64,000 nt of DNA from Azadirachta indica (Eukaryota; Streptophyta; Magnoliopsida; Sapindales; Meliaceae). This document shows positions 46,836 to 60,860 of the stretch, in pieces. The stretch is taken from NCBI GenBank assembly GCA_022749755.1, contig CM040452.1:10930350-10994349 (forward strand), written 5' to 3'. The position numbers and the translations under genes are program-made. The number at the start of each line of letters is the position of its first letter. Positions within the stretch are counted from its first letter, which is position 1. The notes below the pieces were generated by a model that saw only the letters and a program-made list of their open reading frames with translations, was not told the origin of the DNA and did no database searches.

Positions 46836-49800
46836 TTCTATGTGTAACACTCAACTCCACAACATAAACCAGCTTCTTACCAAAAAGATAAATGGGGATA
46901 TAAACTAGTTTTCAAATAATCGTGGAAATAAGATTAAGATGATTGCTATGCATACCCATGCTGCATGCTTCCCTTATCATATTAACTAAACCTGTTGTGA
47001 CAACAAAAGCATCAGCTCAAGTTAAGATTTTTTTTTGCAGAACATAACATTCTTTAACCATATGAAATCCTTAGTAGTTTGCTATATTTAACCATTCATA
47101 AAATCTCCAAATTTAAATTGAGATATGATGATAACTTGGCCATCCCATATGTATACTTTTGGATTATTTCCGAGTTCTTTTACAATGGTCTTTGATATCT
47201 TTCCCATATGTATAAGATGAAGGTACTAGTTCTTATAGAAATTAATGCAAAAATCAGCATATATATGTAGTAGCAAAATCTTTCAACTAATTCAGAATAC
47301 CATGTCTAGGATAGATCCTGAATAAATATTCAACCAATTCTAGGTCCCTCCTAAACATATATAGACCAAATATAATCATGTTTAATTATGCATTCCAAGT
47401 CAATAAGATTTAATCTGAGATGTTAAATTAGAAGAAAGCATATAAGAAAACAAATATTTGGATTTCAAAGAAAATAATTAACAATTCCAAGCAACACATA
47501 TTACTTGTAAACTCATTGATGTTAACCACAAGTAAAGGCTTTGGCAAAAGAGCAAACTCGTCATGCCTACTAGGAGTATTTCATCAAGACTAATGTTTCT
47601 CAAATAAAGAAAACCTACGGAAACATATAAAATTATAAAACAAACCACATGCTTTTCAGAAGCTTCACATAAAGTTATCCTCTTACGAAGAAATTTATGA
47701 ATCTTTTTCATATCCTTCAAAAGTAGAAGGATAATAATCAAGACAAGGGGTAATCACCAAGTCAAACATATTCAACTACACCCAAGCATGTTGTTTGTGT
47801 GAAAAGATTAAAGAAAACAAAAACCTAAACCATGACTAGAATTACAAATAAAAATTTGAATATTTTATTTTCTGGCATATTCCATATCAATTTTCTTTTT
47901 AGCAATATAATTTCAATGATTGCTTCCATTTTAGCTCCACAATAGGTTGTAAACACTATAAAGTTTTACCTTAACAAGAGAAGAGGCAAAAACTAATGTT
48001 AAGTGATAAGTTCGTCCTTTTCTATATAATCAAACTTCCCTCTAACTGAAAAAAGAAAACAGTAGCTCCATTATCTACTTAATTATGAGCTATTAAGATT
48101 AAAATTACTAGGCTATACAGTCTAGATATAATAGTTCCAAAAAGTTACTTATAGGAGCCTTTAAAAGTCCTATCTTTCACTGTAGATGAAAGATAAAGCA
48201 TTTTTAACCAACCATAAAAGATACATGAGTAGGTGTCTAGGCATATCTGTGCATTTATAATCTCCACAGAATTGGAGATTTGAAAAATGGTTATTGATTA
48301 TGCTGGGAGCCTTGGACAGAAGTTGATATGAAGCAAAACAAGAACAAAGATGATGAAAATTTAGCAATAAGGAAGATTAATTGTTTTACATTCAAATAAA
48401 TGTTTCCTTTAACAAAACCAGGTTATGTTATGAGAATGGTACAAGAGAATCATAAAATGCTCTGAATAATTTTTCACTTTTGTTTATAGGACCTCAACTT
48501 CCCATATACGGTTAAAATTTGTTAAAGTGTCAAGATAACATATAAAGAGGTATGAGCTGCCAAATAGAGCAACTTCCTTTAATTTATCTTTTTGCACCCC
48601 TTTTTTCACTAGGAACAAATCGATAGGCTAAAGATCTGGGCCATTGTGTATTTACAATAATTTCTTCATTTTTTAAAAATTAATATTATCATAATGAGTA
48701 GTACTTTTGTCTAGCAAATTGAATGTAAATAGAAATGAACAGAAAACAAACAAATATTTTGGGCATCTTCGCATATAATTATTGACAGCCTTAATTTTTC
48801 AGTCTTCTCTCACTTTCAATTATAAGTTCAAATTAATCGATTATGTTTTTAACTCAAAAAGGAATCAAATTATGCAGATTTTCTACGCATATTTTCTTTT
48901 GTCACTTTTCTTCCTTCAATATAGATGTGTATATTTGAGCAAATGATCAATTATAAAATATCATCAAATTTATCGTACGAAACTGTGGTACTATTGCTAA
49001 ACTTTGAAAATACATTAGTTAAATCTTTGGATGAATATTTACTTACGTAATAACTAATGTTTAGTAGCTATAAATTAAATCGTTAATTTGATCTATATAT
49101 CCATTCAAATATTATTATTAAGAATGGATAAATAATAATAATAATAATTATAAAAAAGTTTTGAGAAGTTCCATGGTTCCATAGAATTGGATTTGCCTTT
49201 GGCTTTTGCCCTAACCTTCAAGTATGAGAAATTTTAGAATTGTTGTCATTTGAGTTGAAGGCTGCAATCTCAACATCTATATATTTGTGGGCTAAAGGAG
49301 AAGATCACTAATTAAAATGCACCATATAGTCAATAATATTTTATAATCTTAATCCTATTTTTCTTGGAATATGGATTGCCTTCTTTGAAGTTGACGATTC
49401 ACTGTTCCATCGAATATGGCCTTTAAACCAAAACTCTAACTTTATACATAACATGATGAGACATTATATAATAGAACCCTTATACCATACAATAGACTTT
49501 GTGTAATTATTATTACAACCATAAGAGAAAATTTCACTTTTCATAAAGTTGTTGAATTACAACAAGCACTACCCTAATATAATATACTCTAGTATGCCTT
49601 ACATATCAACCATGAGCTGCCTTCACATGGGCATATTTTTTTATTGTACAAAAGTTATTTAATAGAGAAAAGAATAAAGAATCAAAGATATTAATATCCC
49701 ATCTTAGTTACTCCCCTTGATCAAGATTTTGTTCTTCATATGCGTAAGCAAACCTAAAATCTGTAAACCAATTTTATTTACAAAAGATATTAGAACACAA

Positions 49801-50088
49801 CATAAAACACTACCGAACCCAATGTTAAGAAGTACTTTTAGAATAGCTACAAAAAGCTATGCTAGATCCCTCTTCCTTTTTACAAGCCGTGCTAAGAAGC
49901 TAGCCATTTATTCTATTTATATCATATTTGGAAAACCCCTGAGGGGTAAAGGATACAATGTAATGGGTATCAACATTCGTAAACCCTAATCCTATAGGTG
50001 TTGCTGAAAACAAGTTTTCAAAAACTTCTCCTTTGAAACAGAATTTGATTTCAAGTTCTACTTCATAACACAAATTATTGATAGATAA
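46836..50088. other. Module I right part and start of module II, copy 2
   Basis: Matches 23147-26425. The CASP-deleting junction is again present at about 48837. No gene seen. Confidence 0.65.
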
Positions 50089-52587
50089 TGATAAGAACCC
50101 ACTACACGACCTGCTCTAAGAACTCTTGAATCAATTGTTACGCACAGCCCAGGAATTAGAAAACAAGTTGTAGATGATCAGATTAAATCTTAAGGAAATA
50201 AATCCTTAAAATTCTAATTTTGAAGACATTAAAAGTTGATCACTACTTTCATAAGTCAGTATATTGTATTTTACCAAGAACATAAAAAGGTAAAGTTACG
50301 TTTGCTAAAAATATCTCAATATTATTAATGATATGATGATAACTTGTTTTACATAGTTGTGTCCTTTATATAGGCATTTATACATCATTATTTTAAATAA
50401 ATAGAAAACCAAAATTAAGTACGAATAGAAATGTTAACTTAAATAGGAATAGAAATTTCAAATAAACGAGAAAAACTATAATCTTAATCTAAGTAAGAAA
50501 TATAACAATGCTAAACAAAATAGAAAACTAATTCTATATAGAATAATAAATCTGTAAAACTCTAATTTTTCCATACGGCATTAGGGTTTAGCGGTGTAGG
50601 GCTATTCTTTTTTTTGCACATAAAGATAAGTGATTATCTTTGCTGAAGTTTTGCAAACTTCTAGAACGGCCTTAAAATTTTCTAGAATAGTCTCTTTGTC
50701 ATGTACTTTCACAATCAAGCCTTTCTAAGCCTCTTTCATCCTCTTTATCTTTACCCTAATCATTAGACCACCGATTCCTTGCAAAGGATCTTGAAAATAT
50801 TTGGGAATATTAGCTTAAACCATTTGACCAATGCTTCGATCTCCATTATTCCCTCCCTCCTCGAAAGGATTCATCCTCGAATCACTGTTATTTTATTAAT
50901 GGCTCAGCAACCCACACACATACGCCGCATTCCATCTTTCTTTGGAAGCAGGATGACAAGAACTGAACATAGGCTAAGACTTTCCTTTACAAAACCCTTT
51001 TACACCAACTCATCTACTTGCCTTCGTATCTCTTTTGTTTTCTCAGGATTAGCTCTATAAGCAGGTCGATTTGGTGTGGAGGAACCGAGTATAAAGTTTA
51101 TTTGATGCCCAATACCTCTTAAAGAAGGTAATCTATGAGGAATCTCCTTGGGAAATAGGTCTGCAAACTCTTGTAATAAAGAGACAATAGCATTAAGTAA
51201 AGAGGGGTTAAGGTCATTGGTAGAAAAGTAAACATCCTTATACATAAGTATAAGTATTTGCTGCATTGCAATCATGACACTTTCAACCCTTATTTATTTT
51301 CAGCAAATACACTCATTTCCTTACTTTTATCTCCTTTTTGCACACTTTCTTTCTAATTTTCCTCTCGGCCTCACTCTTTCTACTTGCACTTTTTTTCTCG
51401 ATTTCACTTGCTCTCTTTGCTTTTACTTGTTCACTTTCCTTCTTTTTCTTTTCTTCTTGCTCACATATTTGTTCTTCTCTCATTTTGCACTCTCTTGCTA
51501 TCCTAATCTGATCTTTATAAGCTTGCAAAGATTTAAGAAAGGTTAGTACAACAATTCAACTATTCATTACAAAAGAATAATAATTTTTATAACCATCATG
51601 TGTAGCTTTTCGATCAAACTGTCATGGTCGACCAAGCAATATATGACATATCACATGAAACCTCATCTTCATATCACAGAGAACCCTATCCTTATACTTG
51701 CCAATTGAAAAGAAAACTAGAACTTGCTTGGTTACCCTCACTTCTCTACATTCATTTAGCCATTGCAATTTGTATGGTTTAGGATGCTTTATGATATGCA
51801 AATTCAGCTAATCTACCAGCAAAGTACTAGTAACATTAGTATAACTTTCACTATCAATGATCATAGCACACACCTTATCTTCACATGGCACTTTGTGTGA
51901 AAAATATGCTCACGTTACTCCTCATTAACGTCATCCTTAGGCTATATAATTAGGGCTCTCCTTGTAACAAACAAATCACCATGCACGGGTTTTTCAACTT
52001 CAAGATTAGAACAATTCTTCAATGGTGGCATCTCATCCTTACTTGAACTAGTACTTTCTATTTCTCCATCCTCCAACACAATTATAACTCTTTTGTTTGA
52101 GCATTGAGAAGCAATATGCCTGAATCCTTGGCACCTAAAACACTTAACTTGACGTGACTTACAAGAAGTTTTAGTTTCAATTTTACCTTTAGAAACAAGA
52201 ACATAATCCTTTTGCTTTATTTCTTCTTTTGTTTTTAAGGTAGCTTGGTTGTGCTTCTAATTATATTTCTATGAAGAACTAAAAACCGATCTAGATATGA
52301 ACTTTTTTATTTGATTTGCTTTTCCACTTTAATGGCTTTGTGCAATATCTCTGCCATCTCCACATAGTGTTGTAAATCAACCACATCAGTAATCTCCTTG
52401 TTCAAGCCACCAACAAATCTTGCCATTATTGCTTCTCAGCCTTCTGTTATTTTGCTCTAATTATGGCAATCTCCATCTCCTTGTAATAATCCTTTATACT
52501 CATAGAAATACTCATAGAACCTTGAACCAGCCCTTGTAACTTTCTGTGCAAATCTCTATAGTAATGGCTAGGTATAAATCTCTTGCA
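50089..52587 (-). mobile_element. Ty3/gypsy deletion derivative, copy 2
   Basis: 3' LTR 50089-50845, polypurine tract 50846-50862, pol end fused to RT start at 50882/50883, RT start to 51275, charged linker 51313-51528, protease about 51740-52060, zinc knuckle 52101-52142, gag to about 52587. Same internal deletion as 26426-29430. Gag is cut at about 52587, where module II backbone (matching 1831) resumes without a 5' LTR. More decayed than copy 1 in the protease region. Confidence 0.85.
50883..51275 (-). pseudogene. Gypsy RT, amino-terminal part only, copy 2
   Basis: Reads LLQEFADLFPKEIPHRLP, GIGHQINFI and NRPAYRANPEKTKEIRRQVDEL, then VPKKDG-type sequence near 50950 after a frame break. Truncated after the INKITV block exactly as in copy 1. 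Confidence 0.8.
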
Positions 52588-54289
52588 TAGAGTATGAACA
52601 TAACTTTCTAATGGTTACATATATACCACTAACTAGGGCAGGTGAAAATTAGTAGAAGATGTTAAATGGAAGGAAGGGAGGTGGAGTCAAAATAGATGAT
52701 ACAAGTCATTACGCAAGGTAAGGATGATATAACAAAATCTAAAAGCAACTAAGGATGGACATTAGTTGAAAAGTGTAAGAAGAACTTCACTTACATTCTT
52801 AGAACTTGTAGAAAAACTAGTTCCCCATAGACTTATGAAAGTTTGCAAACTTCTATATGCAATGCTCAACTTCTATAACATACACAAGTTTCCTATAGGA
52901 AAGATAGATGGGGATATAAACTAGTTTTCAAACATTTATTGAAATAAGATTAAGATAAATCCCATGCATACCCAATGCAACCTGCTTTATTTATCATACT
53001 GATTGAATCTACTGTGACAAGAAAGCGTTTGCCAAATCTAAGTGCCCTATATGTGGATTTGGTTCTGCAGAACATCACACTTTTTTAACCATATGAAATC
53101 CTTACTGGTTTGCTATATTTATTGTCCAAAAAATCTCCAAATTTAAATTTAAATATGGTGATACCTTAGCCATCCTATATGTATACTATTAGATTATTTC
53201 CAAGTTCCTTTACAATGATCTTTGATACCTATCCATAACATAATCAATATAAGATAAAGTTACTAGTCCTCATAGAAATTAATGCACAAATCAGCATATA
53301 AATGTAGTAGTAAAATCTTTTCAGTTGTTCTTGCTAAAAGAGATATTCTAACACTTCCACAGCATATTTGAATGCTGAGAAAGTAGGTTGTTAGCTGTTT
53401 AGCAAGACTCGATCCATATCGACAATAGCTTGTGAAGCATTTTGGGCATTGGGCCATAAATTAACATAGATGATGTGTGCATACACACATGAGAACACAT
53501 GTTCATATTCTACGTCCACAATTAAGATGAATAACAAACTAAGCATACTATTTAAAATACTGTACAAAATTCAAACATCCATATAAAACTTAAATTTAGT
53601 TCTATCTTTATATGGTGCACCTTAAGAAAAAATTTCTAGATGAACGGGACAATTTCTGTTGTTAAAATCATGGCTACCAATGATGACAGGCTCATAAAGT
53701 TCTTATAAATGGCATTAGCAGCCAGCTTTTGATCTGCTTTAGTATGTGTCATGATATTATTCAAAGTTAAGTTAATCAAATAAAACTTGATAATTGCATA
53801 TAATGGTCCTAGATAACTGGTATTTTTTATATCATTAGACAATGTGGTTAGAATTTGGAAAAAATTTGAGCCAATTCAAGCATTTAGGGTATAGAAAATC
53901 AAGGATATGTAAGAAAATATGTTAGAAACTTAATTTAAGTATGTTTACATTTCCTTTTGCCTAATTGAGATAGACTACTATTGTTTTCTATAAACATAGT
54001 CTACGATAGATCAAGATGAGTGATGTCTAGGAAAAGGAATGTTGTGTCGATAGCCCACAAGAAAGTATTTTAACTTCCTAAAAATGAAAATTTACAACTA
54101 CAATTGAAGAATCTAAGTAGCATTTTATCTAACATGTCCAGTATAAATCCAAAATAAATGTTCAACTGATTATGGGTCCTCATAGAACATAGATCAAAAG
54201 AATCATGTTTAATTATGCGTTCCAACTAATACTTCAATAAGAATAAATCTGAGATGCTAAATAAGAAGAAAACATATTAGAACACAAAT
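52588..54289. other. Module II backbone, third copy, left part
   Basis: Matches 1831-3482 closely, including the CASP 3'-flank-like piece (about 53560-53855). No gene seen. Confidence 0.7.
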
Positions 54290-54354
54290 ATTTGGATTTC
54301 AAAGAAAATAATAGTCAGTTATTAGATTCACACGCTCAAATCATATGCAAAATT
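54290..54354 (+). repeat. 65-bp direct repeat, left copy (second LARD-like element)
   Basis: Counterpart of 3483-3547; the right partner is 57972-58036. Confidence 0.75.
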
Positions 54355-57300
54355 TGCGTTTGGGAAGATAGTCTTAGACCTATGAAATTATTAGGCTTCG
54401 TACTAACTGACCTGATGCTTGAGCAGTTCCAATACATCCTCTTCGATTTAGCTTAGGAAATATTCTGGTCGAATGTCATACAAGTGAATCTAATCGACTA
54501 ATAAGACTTTCACTTAAGGAATCCTTATGAGGTGAAAAACTAGAATTGGTAATATTATATATATATATATATGCCTAGCTTTTATCGTAATTCCTAATGT
54601 TACTAGAATAAGGAAGTTAGCACTCTATATTTATGTCCCATTCTCTTCAGGTAAGGGCATTCATAATTTTTCCGAAATAAGCAATAAAGAGATTTTTTCT
54701 TTTAAGTGAAGAAGTGACGAGAATTTAATTTTTACTGTGTGATATTGAAGACTGCGAATTTTGATATCAACAAGTGGAGCTATATGTGGGAAACAATATA
54801 AAAAGTCGTAAAAGTTAATAGAGGAGAACAACCATGGTGAAGAAATTAAAGGCGGAAAAAAAAAAAAAAAAAGCTACATCAACTGATCTTCTACTCTTCA
54901 GGAAAAAGATCTGACCACAATTCAAATCAAGCAATTATGGAATACAGATATGCTGAAGAAGTATTACCCTATTACCCTTAAAGAATTTGCTACAACTTAA
55001 AGATTGTGATTCCAATTATAGGTTGTCTCATGTAATAAAGTTCGGAAGTTTGAGTGTCAGTCCATAAGAATACGTTATACAAAATCAACAAGTCCAATGT
55101 CTAAATATTATGAAAATAGAATGAATTTGTTACTTATTAAATGTAAATTTAGTATTATTAACTATTAGGTATTAGGGATTCATTTTGTTGATAATTATAG
55201 AAATCATTTTTTACTCATTTTTTTAATTCAATTAAGAATCACTTAAGAGATGATCTTAATCGGAAGATAAATATATTGAAATACATCACAATACCTCTTT
55301 GAAGATTAATCATTCAATTTATTTGTGAAAACTACAACATACCTTGTTCTTAGTTTGTAGAAAATGTATAAGCATTTAGTGTACCTTTTGTTAACAATGA
55401 ATCAAGCCTCCTAATAAACCAAAACACTTTTAAGAAATAAAATTCACTCAATTAAAAAGATTTTTCATGAAGAACAACTTAGAATGATAAAAGAAGAATG
55501 CTATAAAATTAACAAAAATTCACCCTCATCCCTAATTACTAACTTAGAAAGACATTATTTAATTGAAACTCAAATTACAAAATAGAAAAAATATGATAAC
55601 AAAGATCAGCCCTCCTCACTTCCACATCTTCCTTTATATAGGTAAAATTAAAGATACTTAACATGTGTAAGCATAATTTGCCAAATTTCAATTAATCATG
55701 CTTTGCCAATGTGCAACATATTTTTGACTATAAAAACCACTGACATTTGTGAAATGGTCTTCTTCAAAGTTGTAGGTGGATGACTTGGCTTTCTAATGGT
55801 CCACATCTCACTCTTATTGATTTTGTAAAACGTAAGTTGTGTTGAAAATAGACAAAAATGTTCAAGTTGCATTTCTCCACCGCTTTTCTACATTTATGGC
55901 TCTTTTTGATAGCTAACTAGTTGAAATTTAGGAACATGTAAAACATAAATAATTTAGAGCTCTTTGTCAGCTTTCTGGAACACCCCACTGTATAATTTTG
56001 AGTATGTATTTTGGGAGATACGCCAAAATACAGAAGTATTTTGGGCTAGTCCGAAAATGCACTTGAGAGTTTTGTTGAAGCTCAATTTTGTCCTATTAAT
56101 TACTCAAACTGGTCCAACCTTTGGCTAACAAAGTTGTGAAGTAATGAGTCTATGTTTGTCCAGCTTAAGAATCATATCAATTGATATTTTGGATTGAAAG
56201 ATATGCTTATTATATGAAATCTGCATAAAACAGACTATTTAGTACAATTCGTGTTTTAGAATTCAATATAAAGGAATATGCTTCATTTTTGGGGAACAGA
56301 AGGACATTATTAAACATAAATCATAGTATTTCTCTTGATAAACCTATACTTTTAAACATTCATCAAAATCATTGATAAAAAGATTTGAACATGAGTCAGA
56401 TCACAACGATTATTTTGTTTTGGTATCTTAACTCTAGAAAGTTACTATAAAAAAGATCTGAGCACAGTTCAGATCGAAACAACGATGATTGGAAATTCAA
56501 TGAAATTCATTTGCTTAGCAAATTATTATAAAAAGATTTGGCCATAGTTCAGATCAGATAACGATGATTAGAAAATTATCAAATTTCATTTATTCAACAA
56601 GTTGTTATAAAAAGATCTGACTATAGTTCACATCAGATCAGAAGATCAATAAATTTTAGCAGACTGCAACAAAAGATCTGACCACAGTTCTGATCAAACA
56701 ATAATAATTAGGGATTCAACAGAGTTTGTTCACTTAGCAAATTGTCGTAAAAAGATCTGATCATAGTTTAGATCAGACAATAATTAGAAGTCGTTCATCC
56801 GAGGAAATTATTAAAAAGATCTAATCACAATTCGGATAAAAAAATCAATAAATTTCGCCTCTTTAACAAACTATCGCAAAAATAATCTGACCTCAATTCA
56901 GATTAAACGATGAAATGAGCTTTAAAAAAAGTTATTGTAAAAAAGATATGATCTCAATTCAAGCCATACAACAAACATGAAATCATAAAATTTGTTTTAT
57001 ATAGGAATTGTTTAAGAGAAGACTTGGTCAAAGCACAGACTTTACGTGGACCTTTGTTTGACATTAGCAAAGTCCATTTCAATCAAGAAACATAAAAGAA
57101 GACTTAAAAGCAATCTCAGATCATAATGTGTCCGGATACGCAATTTCTATTTACTCTATATGATTTGCTTGATTAAGACAATGGAATAAAAAATATTGCA
57201 AGTAAACATTGATATAACGTTAGATAGAAACAAAAAAAATAAATAAACAGCACCAACTTAGGTATTAAAAATTCTGAAGCACAAGAAACATAACCCTCTA

Positions 57301-57971
57301 AATTCTTATTTATGTTTTCTATATTTTTTTCCAACCAAAAAAAAAATTCTCTTACTTAAGCATCGAAGGGTTTTTATTGGTAAAACCGACTTCCCCTTAT
57401 TGTTATTTGTTTTACAGGTTACCTACAATAGAGAGAAGGAATTGTTGTTGAATGCTGAAGTTCAAGTCTGTGGATCATTCTTAAATAAAGTTTCCAGTGA
57501 AAGGACTAGTTTCACGGAAAATTTGGTGACTTGATGTTTGGAAAGATAGTCTCAGACTCATGAAATTAATTGGTTTGATGCTAACTGGCCTGATGTTTGG
57601 GCAATTCCAATATATCCTATTAGGCTTAACTTAGGAAAGATTGTGGTCGGGCGTCACACAAGTAAATCTAATTAGCTAATAAGACTGTCACTTGAAAGAA
57701 TCCTTATTAGAGGGAAAAAACTAGAATTCGTAATTCTAATTTGAGGCAAATTAGGATTCTGTAAGATACACTCCAAATTCTATCATAATTCTTAATGTTA
57801 CTAGAATATAGAAGTTAGCACTCCTATATATATGTTCCATTCTCTTCATGTAAGGACATTCATAATTTTTCTGAAATAAGTAATAAAGCAACTTTTTCTT
57901 TTAAGCAAAGAAGCGAGGAGAATTCAATTTTCTCTGTGTAATATCGAAGACTGCAAATTTCGATATCAACA
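54355..57971 (+). mobile_element. Non-autonomous LTR retrotransposon (LARD-like), copy B
   Basis: 5' LTR 54355-54772, primer-binding-like GTGGAGCTATATGTGGG from 54774, palindrome array about 54900-56960, nested solo LTR 54988-56365, 3' LTR 57535-57971. Duplicate of 3548-7190 with the same nested insertion and the same 65-bp flanks. No coding capacity seen. Confidence 0.7.
54988..56365 (-). mobile_element. Solo LTR of the Athila-like family, copy B (1378 bp)
   Basis: TG...CA ends intact (plus strand TGCTACAAC ... CATTCATCA). The flanking 5-mers have drifted to GAATT and AAATC from the GAATC still seen in copy A. Confidence 0.8.
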
Positions 57972-58036
57972 ATTTGAATTTCAAAGAAAATAATAGTTAG
58001 TTATTAGATTCACACGCTTAAATCAAATGCAAAATT
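57972..58036 (+). repeat. 65-bp direct repeat, right copy (second LARD-like element)
   Basis: Partner of 54290-54354. Confidence 0.75.
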
Positions 58037-58366
58037 AAAAATTCCAAGCAATATAGATTACCTTTAGCCTCTCCAATGTTAACCACAAGTAAAGGCTTTC
58101 GTAAAAATGCAAACTCATCAAGCCTACTAGGAGTATTTCACCAAGACTAGAGTTTCTCAAATAAAGAAAACCTATGGCAACATATAAAATCATAAAACAT
58201 ACCACATGCCTATCAAGAACTTCAGGTGGATTTATCCAACTGTTAAAGGATAATAATCACGATGAGGGGTAATCACCAAGTCAAACCTACCTCAATAAGA
58301 AAATAAAAACCTAAACCTACCTCAATAAGAGAAGAGGTGAAAGCAAATATTAAGTGATAAATCCTT
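58037..58366. other. Module II backbone, cut by the Athila-like insertion
   Basis: Matches 7256 to about 7620 with a small local duplication (ACCTACCTCAATAAGA twice near 58286-58330). The homologous uninterrupted site is GTCCTTTC near 7614. Confidence 0.65.
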
Positions 58367-59746
58367 TGCTACAACTTAAAGGGTGTAACTCCCAAATATA
58401 GGTTGCCTCAAGTAATAAAGTTCAGAAGTCCGAGTGTCGGTCCATAGGAAATACGTTATATTAAGTCCACAAGTTCAAAAGTTTAAATATTACAAGTCCA
58501 AATATTCAAATATTATAAGAAATGTAATGAATTTGCTTATTATATTATTGTATATTAGGGCATTAGGGATCCATTTTAATGATTTGTATAGAATTTATTC
58601 TTGATCTTTTTTTTTTAAAGAAAAATACAATTAAGAATCAAAAGAAGTGATCTTAATTGGATGATGAAAAAAAAACATTTAAGCACAAAGAAATCAAGAG
58701 ACTTACCTTTTAGTTGATGGTGAAAAACAATAAGTTGCCTTGCTCTTGATATGTAGAAAACATCCAAGCATTCAATATACCATTTGTTAACAATGAATCA
58801 AGGTTTTTGATAATTCAAAATCACTTGCAAAATATAGTATTCAATCAATAAAAAGATTGACAATGAAGAACAAAACAAAAGATCAAAGAACAAAACTATA
58901 AAATCATCAAAAGTTCACCCTTAGCTCTAATTACAAATTAGAAATACATCATTTAATTGAAGTTCAAATTACAAAAAGAAAACAGAAATGGTAAAAATTC
59001 TTCTCTTCCTCACTTCCACATCTTCCTTTTTATAGGTAAAACAAAAGACATTTCACATGTGTGAACATAATTTTGTCAATTTTCAATTAATCACGCTCTA
59101 CCAAATTCCAACATATTTTTGACCATGAAAACCACCGAATTTCATAAAATAGCCTCCTTCAAAGTTGTAGGTGGATTACTCATCTTTCTAATGGTCCATA
59201 TCTCACCCTTATTACTATTTTAGACCGTGAGTTATGTTCAAAATAGGCAGAGATGTTCAAGTCGTATTTCTCCACCACCCTTCTAGAATGATAGCTCTTT
59301 TTGGTAGCCTACCAGTTGAAATTTGAGAAAGTGAAAAACATAAAAGATTTAGATCCTTTTCTCAGCTTTTTAGATCACCCAACCATGTAATTTGTTGTTA
59401 TGTATTTAGGGAGATACGACCCAAATACAGAAGTATGTTAGGCTGGTTCAAAGATGCACTTGAGTTCTGTTGAAGCCCAATTTCGTCCCATTAATTGCTC
59501 GAACTGGTCCAACCTTTGGCTTACAAAGTTGTGAAATGGTGAGTTTATGTTTGTCCAGCCTAAAAATCGTATCAACTAAAGATACGCTCATTATATGAAA
59601 CCTGCGCAAAACCGACTATTTAGTCCAATTCATGTTTTACAATTCAATATAAAGGAATATGCTTCATTATTGGGGAATAGAAAGACATTATTAAGTGTAA
59701 ATCATAATATTTCTCTTGATAAACCTACACTTTTAAACATTCATCA
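58367..59746 (-). repeat. 3' LTR of the Athila-like element (1380 bp)
   Basis: In minus orientation it runs TGATGAATG ... GTTGTAGCA. It is preceded by the polypurine tract GGTTAGGGGGTG (59747-59758). Confidence 0.85.
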
Positions 59747-59758
59747 CACCCCCTAACC
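59747..59758 (-). promoter_or_regulatory. Polypurine tract of the Athila-like element
   Basis: Minus strand GGTTAGGGGGTG directly before the LTR start TGATGAATG; this primes plus-strand DNA synthesis in LTR elements and fixes the LTR boundary. Confidence 0.75.
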
Positions 59759-60860
59759 AGCTTATTACTAGTTCCTAGTAATTTAAGCAATACCATTTAG
59801 AGTTTGATTTATAGAATTTACATTTAAAGTAAAAATCATTCTTTTTCTTTTCATCTTCTCAAAATAAACAAAATCTCACTTAAAAATTTATTATATATGT
59901 GCCAAATACTCATCAGTCAAATTATTAATAAATCTTCTTTTTGTGCTTTTGTAACTAATACATGTTATGGGACTTAATTGGAATCAAACAACATTGGTTT
60001 TAAATTTTGTCAAAGTAAACTTCTTTGGGCAAAGATTATTTTTATCTTCATTTTTTTTTTTTTGGTGTATAACCTAACCCATGTAGCGAGTTTTGGGCCA
60101 ATAACTCTCAACCAGTTGGCCTTAGGGTATTGGGTGTTAAAACACCCCTACGGGCTTAATTACTCGAGTTAAGATTATGAACTTATTCATACTAAAATTT
60201 TACCGTTTTACGCGAACATTCACTACTGATTAGGCAAGAAACCTGGTTACTAAGTAAAAACTTTGGTTAGAATTTTTACTTATTTTTTTTCTACTTTTTT
60301 TTTTGTGGAGATTTTTTTTTTATTAACCCTTAGTTGCTACGTTTGACAAAATGAAAGAGCTCAAATATTGTAAAATTCCAATATGTCATCCACAATCATG
60401 TATCAATTTGTGTGTGTGAAAGATGGTTTATAAATATTTTACTGATTGAGTATCTAAGCAGAATTTATTATATGATGATGATGTGAGAGTCCGTATATTT
60501 GATCAATTCAAAAAAATGTGAATGATAAATCTTTTGTTATGAAATTCAAAAATCAAAATAAATGATAATGCAAATCTACTAAGATGTGTCTCAGGAGTAA
60601 GATTACTCCTTACTCTACCATCCTTACAAATTATGAATCTAATTTTTTTTTTAGTTGTATATATAAAAAAGAAATGGTTACTTATGTCGACTACACTCTC
60701 CCCAACCAGATTGCAACATTGTCCCCAATGTTTGAATGTAAAGAGGTACAGTATAGAGAATATTACCTGAAATAGTAGTTATTGAAACACAAGTGAAACC
60801 TGAAACAAGCTTAAGTAAAAATAACAAAATGCAATGAGTAGAAAAAAGAGATAAGAAAAG
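59759..60860. other. 3' non-coding part of the Athila-like element
   Basis: No frame that I recognise on either strand. Long T runs near 60048-60062 and 60285-60320. The open frames at 59978-60172 and 60584-60775 (plus strand) are antisense to the element and look incidental. Confidence 0.5.

Noticed and set aside
59978..60172. 64-residue plus-strand frame with a hydrophobic start
   Set aside because: Antisense to the Athila-like element, starts across a T run, and resembles nothing I know.
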